From: Salinicola peritrichatus
Lineage (GTDB): Bacteria; Pseudomonadota; Gammaproteobacteria; Pseudomonadales; Halomonadaceae
NCBI RefSeq assembly: GCF_003206715.1
Contig: NZ_PZJU01000010.1
Location: 1-64,000 of the forward strand
Direction: 5' to 3'
Length of the DNA: 64,000 bases
Part shown: positions 14,881-24,551 of the stretch, piece after piece
How positions within the stretch are numbered: position 1 is the first letter of the stretch
Layout: every line of letters begins with the position of its first letter
Position numbers and translations under genes: made by a program
Notes under the pieces: generated by a model
Databases searched by the model: none
What the model was told of the DNA's origin: nothing
What the model saw: only the letters and a program-made list of their open reading frames with translations

Positions 14881-16567
14881 AAGGATGTGACACGTCGCCC
14901 TCTAACCGCGTCCCCTCCGCACCGGGAACCAGCCGCCAGTAGCGGTCGCAGCGTGGCAGCGCCGCTTCGTCGTGGCCCAGCAACAGCGCCGTGCGCTCGC
15001 CCAGCCAATCGTCCAGCGTCGCCTTGAGCCGCTCGGCCGTGCCGCTATCCAGTCCGCTCAGGGGTTCGTCGAGAATCACCAGTGGTGAATCGCGCAGCAT
15101 CACGCGGGCCAGCGCCACGCGCCGCGCCTGCCCGCCGGAAAGTTGACGCCCCTGCTCGCCGATCCAGGTTTCCAGCCCCTGCGGCAGCGTTTCGGCCCAG
15201 GCCCTCAATTCGACCTGTTCGAGCGCCCACCACAGCCGCTCGTCGCTGGCCTCCGGCGCGCCCATGCGCAGGTTGGCCGCCAGGGTGTCGTGGAACAGCT
15301 CGCTGCGCTGGGTGAGATAACCGATGCGCGCACGCAGCGAGTCGGGATCGATGGTGGCGATATCATGCCCCTCGAAGGTCACGCTGCCGGCATCGGGATC
15401 GAAGGCGCGCACCGCCAGCTGCGCCAGGGTCGACTTGCCGCTGCCCGAGGTACCGACGATCGCCACCCGTTCGCCCGCGGCGAGCGTGAGTGTCAGGTCT
15501 ACGAACACCCGGCGCTCGCCATGGCGTACATCGACCTCAAGATACGCCAACGCGGGCGCGGCGCCACCGGTGGTCAGCGGCTCCCCGACGAGCGCGGGGC
15601 GCAGCGCGGTCTGCTCGTTCAGGCGCTCGGCTGAGCGTTGCGTCGCCCCGAACTGGACGAATGCCATCGGCAGGTTGCCCAGCCCTTCGCTGACGGCCAG
15701 CGTACCCAGCGCCAGCATGACCATCACCGGGCCGCTGACCGCGCCCTGCTGGAACGCCAGCAGTCCAAGCATCAGCACCAGCAGCGTGGTCGACTGGACG
15801 CCCAACGTCATCAGCGCGTTGCCCGCCGCCGTGCGCCGCCCCAGGCGGCGTTGATCGTCCAGCAGGATTCGCTCTTCGCGCCGCCAGTGCCGGCGATGGG
15901 TTTCCAGCGCGCCGTAAGCGGTCAATTCCGCCAGCCCCTCGATCTGTTCGATGGTACGCACGCGTAGCCGTTCCTGACGCTCGACACGGCGATGACTGGC
16001 ACGCCAGCCCCACCAGGCGCAGCCGAGCGTCACCGCCAGCCACAGCGGCAACAGCAACGCGAGAATGGCGATACCGGCGCTGGGCAAGAACGCCATTGCG
16101 AACAGCGCGAAGCCGACGATGCCGATCAACGCCACCAGCGGCGGTGCCAGCAGGCGCAGGTAGAGGTTGTCGAGCGTGTCGATGTCGGCCGTCAGCCGGT
16201 TGAGCCACTGCGAGGCACGCACCCGCGACAAGGTTCGCGCGTCGAGCACGACCAGGCCGCGAAACACCCGGCTGCGCAAGTCGGCCAGCAAGCGCAGCAC
16301 GGTGTCGTGATTATAGAGACGTTCGAGATAGCGGCTGACGGTCCGCGACACGGCGAAGAAGCGGATGCCGCCACCGGGGGCGAAGACATCCAGGTAGGCG
16401 CCGGTCATCGCCGCCACGGCGGTGGCGGTAATGAACCAGCCGGAGAGCGACAACAGCCCCAGCGCGCTGGCCAGGGTCGCCAGCATCAGTACGCCGCCCA
16501 GCAGCAGGCGACCTCGCCGCTCTTTCATCACGCCCAGCCAGGGCAACAGCGGGCTCAAGGCTTTCAT
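14879..16567 (-). CDS. cydC: Heterodimeric thiol ABC exporter subunit CydC
   Basis: ABC transporter half (membrane domain plus ATPase) that works with CydD to export glutathione or cysteine to the periplasm, needed for cytochrome bd assembly. The 562 residues have a six-helix N-terminal domain (about 1-310) with the CydC-like SGWFITATAV and RFFAVSRTVSRYLERL. The ATPase has Walker A GTSGSGKST (about 376), signature LSGGQARR and Walker B LVILDEP. It starts in an ATGA overlap with cydD and is last in the cydABDC operon. Confidence 0.93.
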   Translation of the reverse strand: MKALSPLLPWLGVMKERRGRLLLGGVLMLATLASALGLLSLSGWFITATAVAAMTGAYLDVFAPGGGIRFFAVSRTVSRYLERLYNHDTVLRLLADLRSRVFRGLVVLDARTLSRVRASQWLNRLTADIDTLDNLYLRLLAPPLVALIGIVGFALFAMAFLPSAGIAILALLLPLWLAVTLGCAWWGWRASHRRVERQERLRVRTIEQIEGLAELTAYGALETHRRHWRREERILLDDQRRLGRRTAAGNALMTLGVQSTTLLVLMLGLLAFQQGAVSGPVMVMLALGTLAVSEGLGNLPMAFVQFGATQRSAERLNEQTALRPALVGEPLTTGGAAPALAYLEVDVRHGERRVFVDLTLTLAAGERVAIVGTSGSGKSTLAQLAVRAFDPDAGSVTFEGHDIATIDPDSLRARIGYLTQRSELFHDTLAANLRMGAPEASDERLWWALEQVELRAWAETLPQGLETWIGEQGRQLSGGQARRVALARVMLRDSPLVILDEPLSGLDSGTAERLKATLDDWLGERTALLLGHDEAALPRCDRYWRLVPGAEGTRLEGDVSHP

Positions 16568-18276
16568 GGTTCCATCTCCACGCGAGGCGCGACTTCCGCG
16601 CGCGATGTGCGTTTCAGTTGGCCATTTTCGATGGCGTAAACCGTATGCGCCATCGCCATGACAGCGGGATGGTGGGTTGCCATCACCAGCGTGCGGCCGC
16701 TCGCGGCGAGCCGGGCCAGCCCTGCGATCACCCGGCGCTCGGTTTCGGGATCGAGCGCTGCGGTCGGTTCGTCCAGCAGCACCAGCGGCGCCGGCGACAG
16801 AAAGATGCGGGCAAGCGCCAGACGCTGGCCCTCCCCGCCGGAAAGCCCGACGCCGCGCTCTCCCAACGGCGTCTCCAGCCCGGCCGGCGCGGCGGCGAGC
16901 CAGTCTCCCAGGCCGGCCTGTTCGAGCGCGCGAGTCAAGGCGGCATCATCGGCATCCAACGCCACCAGGCGCAGGTTTTCCGCCAGCGTGCCCTGGATGA
17001 TCAGCGGTCGCTGGTCGAGCCAGGCGATCGCCGGGTCGCGCCGCACCATCACCCGGCCGCGATCCGGTGCGACGAATCCCGCAATCAACTGCAGCAGGCT
17101 CGACTTGCCGCTGCCGGAAGGACCGACCAGCGCCACGACTTCCCCCGGCGTCACCGTCAGCGACAGCGGCCCCAGAATCCGCTCGCGTCCCGCGTGGCTC
17201 AGTTCGACGTCCGCGAGACGGATTTCACCGGTCTCCAACGAGGAATCGGGCGTTTCGTGCGCCGGCTGCACGGTCTCGGCGCCGGCATCCAGCAGCTCGA
17301 CCAGCCCTTCCGCCGCGCCCAGCGCCGAGGCACGATCGTGATAGTGCTGGGAGAGCGTGCGCAGCGGCTGGAAGAACTCCGGTGCCAGCAGCAGGATGAA
17401 AAGCCCCGAGAACAGGTCGAGTTGCTCGGCCGGGCCGTAGTCGATATAGCCCAGCAGGCCGAAACCGATATAGATGGCGACCACGGCCACGGAGACGGCG
17501 GCGAAGAATTCCAGCACCGCCGAGGACAGAAACGCCACCCGCAGCGTCTTCAGGCTGCGACGGCGATAGTCGTGGGCGACCTCCCCGACCTCGGCGATAC
17601 TGCGTTCGCCCAGGCCGAAGAGTTGCAGCGTGGCGATGCCGCGCACGCGATCGAGGAAATGGCCGGAAAGCCGGGTTACCGCCTGGAATTGCGCCTCGTT
17701 CAAGCGCTGCGCGCCCATGCCGATCAGCGCCATGAACAGCGGTATCAAGGGCGCGGCGATCAACAGCCAGATCGCCGCCAGCCAATTGAGCCAGAACACC
17801 ACCACCAGATAGATCAGCGGAATCGCCGCCGCCAGCACCATTTGCGGCAGAAAGCGCGAGTAGTAGCCTTCCAGCGCCTCGACCTGATCCACCAGCTGGC
17901 TGGCGAGACCGGCACTATGGCGCGACGCCAAACGCACCGGCCCGAGTTCATGCAGCCGCGCCAGCAGACGCGCTCGCACCTGGCGACGCACCCGCAGTCC
18001 GCACTCCTGGCCGCAGCTTTCCTGCCCCCACTGCGCCAGCGCCCGCACCACGATCGCGGCGACGATCAGCGCCAGTCCACCGGCGACCTGCGCCAGCGTG
18101 GCCCGGTCCGAGACCACGCGGTCGACGACCCAGGCCAGCGCGCCCATTTGAATCAGCGTGGCGACACCGGCCGCCAGGCCGCAACCGACCGCTCCCCGAT
18201 ACCAGATGCGAACCGTGGCCGTTTGCCGGTCGAGCCATGCACGGGAGGGGTTGGACGGTCGCCTGGCGCCGCTCAA
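16564..18276 (-). CDS. cydD: Heterodimeric thiol ABC exporter subunit CydD
   Basis: Partner of CydC. The 570-residue product has an N-terminal membrane domain and an ATPase with Walker A GPSGSGKSS, LSGGEGQRLALAR and LVLLDEPTAALD. The start chosen is the TTG at 18276, which overlaps the cydB TGA (TTGA) and has GAGGGG 5 nt upstream. The frame stays open to 18708, but that stretch lies inside cydB and is an out-of-frame shadow. With this start the length matches CydD. Translation is coupled to cydB. Confidence 0.9.
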   Translation of the reverse strand: MSGARRPSNPSRAWLDRQTATVRIWYRGAVGCGLAAGVATLIQMGALAWVVDRVVSDRATLAQVAGGLALIVAAIVVRALAQWGQESCGQECGLRVRRQVRARLLARLHELGPVRLASRHSAGLASQLVDQVEALEGYYSRFLPQMVLAAAIPLIYLVVVFWLNWLAAIWLLIAAPLIPLFMALIGMGAQRLNEAQFQAVTRLSGHFLDRVRGIATLQLFGLGERSIAEVGEVAHDYRRRSLKTLRVAFLSSAVLEFFAAVSVAVVAIYIGFGLLGYIDYGPAEQLDLFSGLFILLLAPEFFQPLRTLSQHYHDRASALGAAEGLVELLDAGAETVQPAHETPDSSLETGEIRLADVELSHAGRERILGPLSLTVTPGEVVALVGPSGSGKSSLLQLIAGFVAPDRGRVMVRRDPAIAWLDQRPLIIQGTLAENLRLVALDADDAALTRALEQAGLGDWLAAAPAGLETPLGERGVGLSGGEGQRLALARIFLSPAPLVLLDEPTAALDPETERRVIAGLARLAASGRTLVMATHHPAVMAMAHTVYAIENGQLKRTSRAEVAPRVEMEP

Positions 18277-19274
18277 TGGTACCCCTCGCCCACACGCACC
18301 TTGCCCCGGAAGACCCAATAGGACCATGCGGTATAGGTAAGGACGATCGGTACCACGAACAGTACCCCGACCAACAGGAAGAATTGCGACTCCGGCGCCG
18401 AGGCGGCATCCCACAAGGTGTAATCCGGCGGAATGACGTAAGGCCAGCGGCTGACCAGCAAGCCGAGATAGGTGAAGATGAACATGCCGAGCGTCAGCAG
18501 GAACGCCAGCCCTTCGCGACGATGCCGGTTGGCCAGGAAAATTCCCAATGCGCAGAGCAGCGCGCCGAACGGCAGCAGCCAGATCACGTGCAGATGATCG
18601 AACCAGCGATCGAACACGCCGCGGTCGATCCAAGGCGTCCACAGGCTGACGATAGCGAACACGACCAGCACGCCAAGCAGCAGTTTCGGCACCAGCGCGC
18701 GCGCCCATTCACGCACGTGGCCTTCGGACTTCAGCACCAGCCAGGTCGCGCCCAGCAGGCTGTAACCGATCACCAGGCCGATGCCGGTCAACACCGAGAA
18801 TGGCGTCAGCCAGTCAAAGGCACCGCCGGTATAGACGCGATCGGCAGTCTCGAATCCTTGGATGTAGGCGCCGACCACGCAACCCTGGGCGAAGGCGGCG
18901 ACGAACGAACCTCCGGCAAAGGCGGCGTTCCACCAGCCACGCGTGCGCTTTGACTTGAAGCGGAACTCGAACGCCACGCCGCGAAAGATCAGGCCCGCCA
19001 GCAACAGGAACACTCCGATGTAGAGCGCGGGGAGCAAAATGGTATAGACCAGCGGAAAGGCGGCAATCAAGCCGGCACCACCCAGTACCAGCCAGGTCTC
19101 GTTGCCATCCCAAACCGGCGCGACGGAATTCATCATCACGTCGCGGGCTTCCTCGTCCGGAGCGAATGGGAACAGCACTCCAAGCCCCAGGTCGAAACCG
19201 TCCATCAATACATACATGATGATGCCGAAGGCGATGATGACGGCCCAAAACAGTGAGAGATCGAACATTTCCAT
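18273..19274 (-). CDS. cydB: Cytochrome bd-type quinol oxidase subunit II
   Basis: Subunit II of a bd-type terminal oxidase in the inner membrane. The 333 residues open with FWAVIIAFGIIMYVLMDGFDLGLGVLFPF, the CydB signature, followed by NSVAPVWDGNETWLVLGGAGLIAAFPL. Around eight hydrophobic segments follow. At 333 residues it is nearer the length of CIO-type CioB than E. coli CydB (379). It lies 3 nt after cydA and overlaps cydD. No CydX-like small ORF is seen. Confidence 0.93.
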   Translation of the reverse strand: MEMFDLSLFWAVIIAFGIIMYVLMDGFDLGLGVLFPFAPDEEARDVMMNSVAPVWDGNETWLVLGGAGLIAAFPLVYTILLPALYIGVFLLLAGLIFRGVAFEFRFKSKRTRGWWNAAFAGGSFVAAFAQGCVVGAYIQGFETADRVYTGGAFDWLTPFSVLTGIGLVIGYSLLGATWLVLKSEGHVREWARALVPKLLLGVLVVFAIVSLWTPWIDRGVFDRWFDHLHVIWLLPFGALLCALGIFLANRHRREGLAFLLTLGMFIFTYLGLLVSRWPYVIPPDYTLWDAASAPESQFFLLVGVLFVVPIVLTYTAWSYWVFRGKVRVGEGYH

Positions 19275-19277
19275 GGC

Positions 19278-20690
19278 TTAACTCCTGGACGCGGCGGTGC
19301 TGTCGTCGAAGGGAACGCGGGTAGCGGAAAGCGGACGCTCGGGACGATCGTAATCGTGCATTTCCTCGTCCTCACTGAGATCGTCCAGGCCCTGGCGCAC
19401 GACCTTGAACAGGTAGTAGACACCGGCCCAGAAGATCACCGCGTAAACCGCGATGTAGCCGATCAGGGTCAACAGCACCATCCATCCGGAGAGCGACGGT
19501 GTCACGGCGTCGGCGTAGGAGAGCACGTTATAGACGAGCCAGGGGGAACGACCGATCTCGGTCACGAACCAGCCCGCCAGCACCGCCACGAACGGCGCCA
19601 GGCTCATGCCCTGCAAGCCATGCAGAAACCAGCGCGTGGTATAGAGCCGGCCACCCCGGCGCAGCACCAGGCCGGCTACCGCGAAGGCGATCATCAGCAA
19701 GCCCAGCCCGACCATGACGCGGAAACTGAAGAACACCATCCACACCGGCTGTTGTTGTGCGGCCGGAATATCCTTGAGCCCCGGCACCACGCCGTTCGCG
19801 TCATGCCGCAGGATCAGGCTGGCGCCATTGGGAATGCCGATTTCCATCCGATTGGCCTGAAGATCGCGATCCGGCAATGCAAACAGCAGTAGCGGCACGT
19901 TGGACTGGGTATCCCAATTGCCCTCCATTGCCGCGATCTTCATCGGCTGATGCTCGAGCGTGTTCAGCCCGTGCTCGTCGCCGACCCAGGCTTGCAGCGG
20001 GGTCAGGATCAGCAGCAGCCACATGGTCATCGACAGCGCCCGCTTGTGCGCATCAACATCGCGCTTGCGCAACAGGAACCAGGCGCTGACGCCGCAGACC
20101 ACGAAACCGCCGGTCAAGAATGCCGCCAAGGCCATGTGCGCGAAGCGATACGGGAAGGATGGCGTAAACATCGCCTCCAGCCAGGAGGTCACGTGAACCA
20201 CACCTTCGCGAATCTCGTAGCCTTGCGGCGTCTGCATCCAACTATTGGTCGCCAAGATCCAGAACGCCGAGATGAAGGTTCCCATGGCGACCATCAGCGC
20301 CGCGAAGAAGTGCACCGAAGGCGACACCCGATGACGGCCGAATAGCAGCACACCGAGGAAGCCCGCTTCCAGGAAGAATGCCGTGATGACCTCGTAACTC
20401 AACATCGGCCCGATGAAGTTCGAGGCGAATTGGGAAAAGTTGCTCCAGTTGGTGCCGAACTGAAATGCCATGACGATGCCGGAAACCACGCCCATGCCGA
20501 AGACGACAGCAAAGATCTTGGTCCAGAAAAGCCCCAGACGATCCCACACGGCATTGCCGGTTGCGACGAAAAGGCCCTGAAGCAAGGCCACGTATGAAGC
20601 CAAGCCGATCGTAAAGACCGGAAAGATCGTATGAAACGAGACCACGAATGCGAACTGCAGTCGCGAGAGGAGAATCGGATCTAGCGCCAT
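19278..20690 (-). CDS. cydA: Cytochrome bd-type quinol oxidase subunit I (short Q-loop, CIO type)
   Basis: Subunit I oxidises quinol and holds the haems. The 470-residue protein has the haem-ligand His20 in VVSFHTIFPVFTIGL, a second candidate ligand in RFAHMALAA, and the quinol-site segment HQPMKIAAMEGNW with the conserved Lys and Glu. The periplasmic Q-loop is short, as in cyanide-insensitive (CioA) oxidases. The usually conserved GRQPW is GRSPW here (TEIGRSPWLVYNVL). AAGGAG lies 6 nt before the ATG. It is first in a cydA-B-D-C operon, so the oxidase and its assembly exporter are made together. Confidence 0.93.
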   Translation of the reverse strand: MALDPILLSRLQFAFVVSFHTIFPVFTIGLASYVALLQGLFVATGNAVWDRLGLFWTKIFAVVFGMGVVSGIVMAFQFGTNWSNFSQFASNFIGPMLSYEVITAFFLEAGFLGVLLFGRHRVSPSVHFFAALMVAMGTFISAFWILATNSWMQTPQGYEIREGVVHVTSWLEAMFTPSFPYRFAHMALAAFLTGGFVVCGVSAWFLLRKRDVDAHKRALSMTMWLLLILTPLQAWVGDEHGLNTLEHQPMKIAAMEGNWDTQSNVPLLLFALPDRDLQANRMEIGIPNGASLILRHDANGVVPGLKDIPAAQQQPVWMVFFSFRVMVGLGLLMIAFAVAGLVLRRGGRLYTTRWFLHGLQGMSLAPFVAVLAGWFVTEIGRSPWLVYNVLSYADAVTPSLSGWMVLLTLIGYIAVYAVIFWAGVYYLFKVVRQGLDDLSEDEEMHDYDRPERPLSATRVPFDDSTAASRS

Positions 20691-21117
20691 GGCTGACTCC
20701 TTGCAAGCTCGCCGATCGTTCGGAAAGTCCAGCGGGTTCCCACCGAAAGACGCGGCAGCGATATCCGTCGAATCCTGCGGGCGCCATACCCGAATCGATC
20801 GACGGCCGATTGAATCGTGTTATCTACTCGTTAGCCGATCGTTGCGTTCGGTTAACGTCGACAATCATAAGCATGCGTTCCCAAACATCACCGTGTCGCG
20901 ATGTCGCACTCGGCGTCGCAGTCGCGCCATCAGGGCTCCGCCGATGCGTGTTCATACCCTAGGCAATAGTGTAAGAAGTCGCCAATTATGCGGTTTCCGG
21001 GCGCGTGACTTCGCCGATGGTCCAATTCGGTCGCCCTCGAGGGCAGTGATAAGGTGCGACAATATGCCGAGGTAATGACGGCGCCGAAACGCACCGAACG
21101 ACCATGAGGAGAGTCCG
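20691..21117. other. Divergent spacer between cydA and cstA
   Basis: 427 bases without a convincing gene. It must hold the promoters of the cyd operon (minus) and cstA (plus), but no -35/-10 pair stands out clearly enough to place either. Only the two Shine-Dalgarno sites are clear (AAGGAG before cydA, GGAG before cstA). No repeat or RNA motif was recognised. Confidence 0.6.
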
Positions 21118-22857
21118 ATGAACGCCATCTGGATCGCCGTGTTTGGGGCCGTCTGTTTCTTTTTCGGTTATCGCTTCTACTCCCGCTTCATTGCCGAGCG
21201 CATCTACCGCTTGGACAAGGATTTCACCACTCCCGCCCACGCCTATCGCGATGGCGTCGACTATGTGCCGACCAACAAGTGGATACTCTGGGGTCACCAT
21301 TTCACTTCGGTGGCCGGTGCCGCACCGATCGTCGGCCCGGCCATCGCCATCTACTGGGGTTGGATACCCGCCGTGGCCTGGGTCGTGCTCGGTACCGTGT
21401 TCGCCGCCGGCGTGCATGATTTCGGCGCCCTGGTGCTATCGGCGCGCCATCAGGGCCACTCCGTCGGCACCCTGGCCAATCGCTTGATCGGTCAGCGCGC
21501 CAAGCTGTTGTTCATCTTCATCATCCTGATCCTGGTGCTGATGGTGAACGCGGTCTTCGCCTGGGTGATCGCCAACCTGTTCGTCAGTTTCCCCGCCAGC
21601 GTACTGTCGATCATGATCCAGATCCCGCTGGCGGTATGGATCGGACTGCGGGTCTATCGCCATTCCGGCTCGATGTTGTGGCCATCGCTGGTGGCACTGG
21701 CGGTCATGTACGGCACCGCCATGCTGGCCAGCGAGGTGAGCTGGCTGCAAGTCGACCTGGTCGGTGCCTTCGGCGGCGAGGGTGGCGGCGCCTTCGGCAT
21801 GAGCGCCACCGCGCTGGCGTTTTTGTGCTGGATCGCGGTGTTAATGACCTACGTCTATGTCGCCTCGACATTGCCGGTGTGGATGCTGCTGCAACCCCGC
21901 GATTACATCAACGCGCACCAGTTGGTGGTCGGCCTGGGGCTGCTGTATGCGGGCCTGCTGATCGGCGCGCCGACGATGACCGCGCCCTCCTTCAACGCCA
22001 ACGCCGATAGCAGCTTCATGCCGCTGCTGTTCATCACCATCGCCTGCGGCGCAATCTCCGGCTTCCATGGCCTGGTCGCCTCCGGCACCACCTCCAAGCA
22101 GCTGAACAACGAAACCGAGGCACGCTTCATCGGCTATGGCGGTGCCTTGGGCGAAGGCATGCTGGCGTTGATCTCGATCATCGCGGTCGGCACGCTGTTC
22201 GCCACCACCGGCGATTTCACCGCCACCTACTCCAGCTTCAGCGCCGCCGCCGCCAACGGCCTGACCTCTTTCGTCCAGGGCGCCGGTCACCTGATCGGCA
22301 ACCTCGGCCTGCCGCCCAGCATGGGCGCCACCGTGGTCGCGGTCATTGTGGTCAGTTTCGCCGCAACCACCCTCGATACCGCGGTGCGGCTGATGCGCTA
22401 CATCATCGCCGAGCTGGGCGTCGACTACGGCATGCCGGTACTGGCGCGCAAACACGTCGCCACCAGCATCGCGGTACTCGCCAGCGCGGCGCTGGTGATC
22501 CTGCCGGAAGGGCCCAAAGGTTTCGGCTCCGGCGGCTACCTGCTGTGGCCGCTGTTCGGCACCAGCAACCAGTTGCTCGCCGGGATCACGCTGATGCTGG
22601 TTTCGGTCTGGCTCAAGCGCCAGGGACGGCCGGTGGTCTTCACCCTGGCGCCGATGCTGTTCCTGCTGGTGATGACGTTGTGGGCGATGACCCAGCAGGT
22701 GGTCTTCAGTTGGTCGGGCTTCGCCGGCGGCGATCGTAATCTGCTGCTGTTCGCGTTCGGCAGCCTGATCCTGGTGTTCACGCTGTGGATTCTGCTCGAG
22801 GCCGGTCGCAGCTTTCGCCAGCCGTTTGCGCCGGTTCCCAAAGAGACCCACCCGTGA
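21118..22857 (+). CDS. cstA: CstA family carbon-starvation/pyruvate-type transporter
   Basis: Large inner-membrane protein (579 aa, many hydrophobic segments) of the CstA family, whose studied members take up pyruvate or peptides. Signature segments are TNKWILWGHHFTSVAGAAPIVGPAIA (about residues 52-80), AAGVHDFGALVLSARHQG, and SGFHGLVASGTTSKQL (about 315-330). It lacks the extra C-terminal length of the ~700-residue E. coli CstA, so it belongs to the shorter subgroup. The stop overlaps the start of a small CC-ended gene, which suggests a two-gene operon. Confidence 0.9.
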   Translation: MNAIWIAVFGAVCFFFGYRFYSRFIAERIYRLDKDFTTPAHAYRDGVDYVPTNKWILWGHHFTSVAGAAPIVGPAIAIYWGWIPAVAWVVLGTVFAAGVHDFGALVLSARHQGHSVGTLANRLIGQRAKLLFIFIILILVLMVNAVFAWVIANLFVSFPASVLSIMIQIPLAVWIGLRVYRHSGSMLWPSLVALAVMYGTAMLASEVSWLQVDLVGAFGGEGGGAFGMSATALAFLCWIAVLMTYVYVASTLPVWMLLQPRDYINAHQLVVGLGLLYAGLLIGAPTMTAPSFNANADSSFMPLLFITIACGAISGFHGLVASGTTSKQLNNETEARFIGYGGALGEGMLALISIIAVGTLFATTGDFTATYSSFSAAAANGLTSFVQGAGHLIGNLGLPPSMGATVVAVIVVSFAATTLDTAVRLMRYIIAELGVDYGMPVLARKHVATSIAVLASAALVILPEGPKGFGSGGYLLWPLFGTSNQLLAGITLMLVSVWLKRQGRPVVFTLAPMLFLLVMTLWAMTQQVVFSWSGFAGGDRNLLLFAFGSLILVFTLWILLEAGRSFRQPFAPVPKETHP

Positions 22858-23129
22858 TTCGCCACGCCGCGCCGCTCGTGTGGGTCCGGCGCGCGGTCGA
22901 GGGCTACGACCGCGTGCTGCGCCTGCCGCATCAGCGTGAGATCGCCCGCGAGCTGCAGGACGAAGAAGATCTGTTCATGCTGCTCTGTTTTTGCGACATG
23001 ATGGGCATTCCCAATCCCGTCAGCGCGATGACGCTGGAGCTCTATCCGCAGATGCTGGAACGCTTTCACCAATGGCATCTGCGCCAGGGCATGGCACGCT
23101 CCCCGCTGGACAGTTTCCGCTGCTGTTGA
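22854..23129 (+). CDS. Small protein with C-terminal Cys-Cys, CstA partner (cory-CC-star type)
   Basis: 91-residue cytoplasmic protein starting at a GTG that overlaps the cstA TGA (GTGA). It has an amphipathic N-terminal half (WVRRAVEGYDRVLRL), a central LLCFCDMMGIPNP and LELYPQMLERFHQWHLRQGM, and ends exactly in SFRCC. The two terminal cysteines after a short linker, and the placement after CstA near an ArsA-type ATPase, match a family I recall being called cory-CC-star. Function is unknown. Terminal vicinal cysteines suggest metal or thiol chemistry, or a recognition tag. Confidence 0.75.
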   Translation: MIRHAAPLVWVRRAVEGYDRVLRLPHQREIARELQDEEDLFMLLCFCDMMGIPNPVSAMTLELYPQMLERFHQWHLRQGMARSPLDSFRCC

Positions 23130-23310
23130 AACCGCAGCTTCACGCATCTTCGTCGGCCCGCCAATACCGGTATTAGCGGTTTGGCCAACTAGTCATGGCT
23201 CTTCATTTCGCATAAGGTCTTAATCATCAGCATGCTAGAGACTGTCATCCATTCCCGTTTCGGCGTGAATGACAGCCCCTGCTCTTTCCCCTTTTCTGAT
23301 GAGGAGCTCA

Positions 23311-24540
23311 GTGACCAAACCCGCCTCGTCGACCGACGCCACGCCCCTCGAAAGCGACGAACCACGCGCCGTACCCGCCCTCTGGATGCTGGTGGCCATC
23401 ACACTGGCCGGTACCCTGGCCATGCACATCTTCGTACCCGCGCTGCCGGTCGCCGGGCGCGAGTTGGATGCCGACAAATCGCTGATGCAACTCACCATCA
23501 GCCTCTACATCCTGGGTCTGGCCGCCGGTCAGCTGTTCTACGGGCCGCTTTCGGATGCGGTCGGCCGGCGACCGGCGCTGATGGCGGGGATGGCGATCTA
23601 CTGCATCGCCGGTGTCGTCTCCTGGCAGGCCCAGAGCGTCGAGGTACTGATCGTCGCGCGCCTGTTGCAGGCATTCGGCGGCTGCGCCGGACTGGCGCTG
23701 GGACGCGCCATGATCCGCGATACCTCGGCGCCGGACGCAGCGGTCCAGCGGCTGGCGATCCTCAATCTGGTCGTCGCCATCGGCCCGGCCATGGCGCCGC
23801 TGGTCGGCAGCCTGCTGACCAACACCCTCGGGTGGCGCTCGATCCTGCTGCTGCTCAGCGTGATGGGCCTGTGCAACCTGCTGTTCGTATGGCGGCTGCT
23901 GCCGGAAACCGGCCGTATCCAGGGACGTCTCGACCTGCCCAGGCTGGGACACGAGTATCGCTTGCTGGTGCGCTCCCCCGCCTTCATCGGCTACGCCATC
24001 GGCGGAGGCTGCGCAACGACGGCGATGTTCGCCTTCATCGCTTCGGCGCCGTTCATTTTCGTCGATCAACTCGGCGAGCCACCCGGGCATGTCGCCTTCT
24101 ATCTGTCGCTGCTGATCGTCAGCATCTCGCTGGGCAACTTCATCACCAACCGCACGATCCGCCGGTTGGGCATGGCGCGTCTGATGCTGTCCGCCAGCCT
24201 GCTCAGCCTGTTCGGCTCGGCTTCGCTGCTGATCGTGGTGCTGGCCGGCTGGGCGACGGCATGGACGCTGGAAGCCTCGATGCTGCTGTTCACTCTCGGG
24301 GTGGGCATGGTCGGCCCCACCGCGCTGACGCTGGCGATCGGCGTCAATCCGAAGGTGGTGGGGTCCGGGGCGGGACTCTACGGCTGTGCGCAGATGAGTA
24401 TCGGCGCGCTGTGCACGGCACTGGCAGGCCTGGGCGACAATCCCGCGCTGGCGGCGGCGATCGTCCTGATCAGCGCTGCCATCATCGGCCAGATCGCGCT
24501 ACGCAGCGCGCTGCGGTACGATCCTCAGACATCCCGCTAG
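23311..24540 (+). CDS. Bcr/CflA-type MFS drug exporter
   Basis: Twelve-helix major facilitator exporter of about 409 residues. The loop 2-3 motif GPLSDAVGRRPALMAG (about residues 77-92), LVGSLLTNTLGWRSILLLLSVMG, and the Bcr-type ARLLQAFGGCAGLALGRAMIRD (motif C-like GGCAG) support a drug/H+ antiporter. The GTG at 23311 is preferred because AGGAG lies 4 nt upstream. ATGs at 23269 and 23299 have no such site. It separates the cstA pair from the ArsA-type ATPase gene. The substrate is unknown. Confidence 0.85.
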   Translation: MTKPASSTDATPLESDEPRAVPALWMLVAITLAGTLAMHIFVPALPVAGRELDADKSLMQLTISLYILGLAAGQLFYGPLSDAVGRRPALMAGMAIYCIAGVVSWQAQSVEVLIVARLLQAFGGCAGLALGRAMIRDTSAPDAAVQRLAILNLVVAIGPAMAPLVGSLLTNTLGWRSILLLLSVMGLCNLLFVWRLLPETGRIQGRLDLPRLGHEYRLLVRSPAFIGYAIGGGCATTAMFAFIASAPFIFVDQLGEPPGHVAFYLSLLIVSISLGNFITNRTIRRLGMARLMLSASLLSLFGSASLLIVVLAGWATAWTLEASMLLFTLGVGMVGPTALTLAIGVNPKVVGSGAGLYGCAQMSIGALCTALAGLGDNPALAAAIVLISAAIIGQIALRSALRYDPQTSR

Positions 24541-24551
24541 GGACAAGGCAC

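Noticed and set aside
16618-18321. 567-codon plus-strand ORF opposite cydD
   Set aside because: Shadow frame in high-GC DNA opposite a clear ABC transporter. Composition is Arg/Gln/His-rich with no domain.
18277-18708. Longer cydD reading to 18708
   Set aside because: It overlaps cydB out of frame. The TTG at 18276 with GAGGGG gives the correct family length.
23163-23174. Perfect palindrome AATACCGGTATT after the CC-ended gene
   Set aside because: Considered as a terminator, but the stem is only 6 bp with no loop and no T run. Could be chance or a minor operator.
23232-24540. Reading frame fused upstream of the ArsA-type gene through the MFS gene
   Set aside because: The upstream part is an out-of-frame reading of the MFS exporter. 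The ArsA-type protein starts at 24552.
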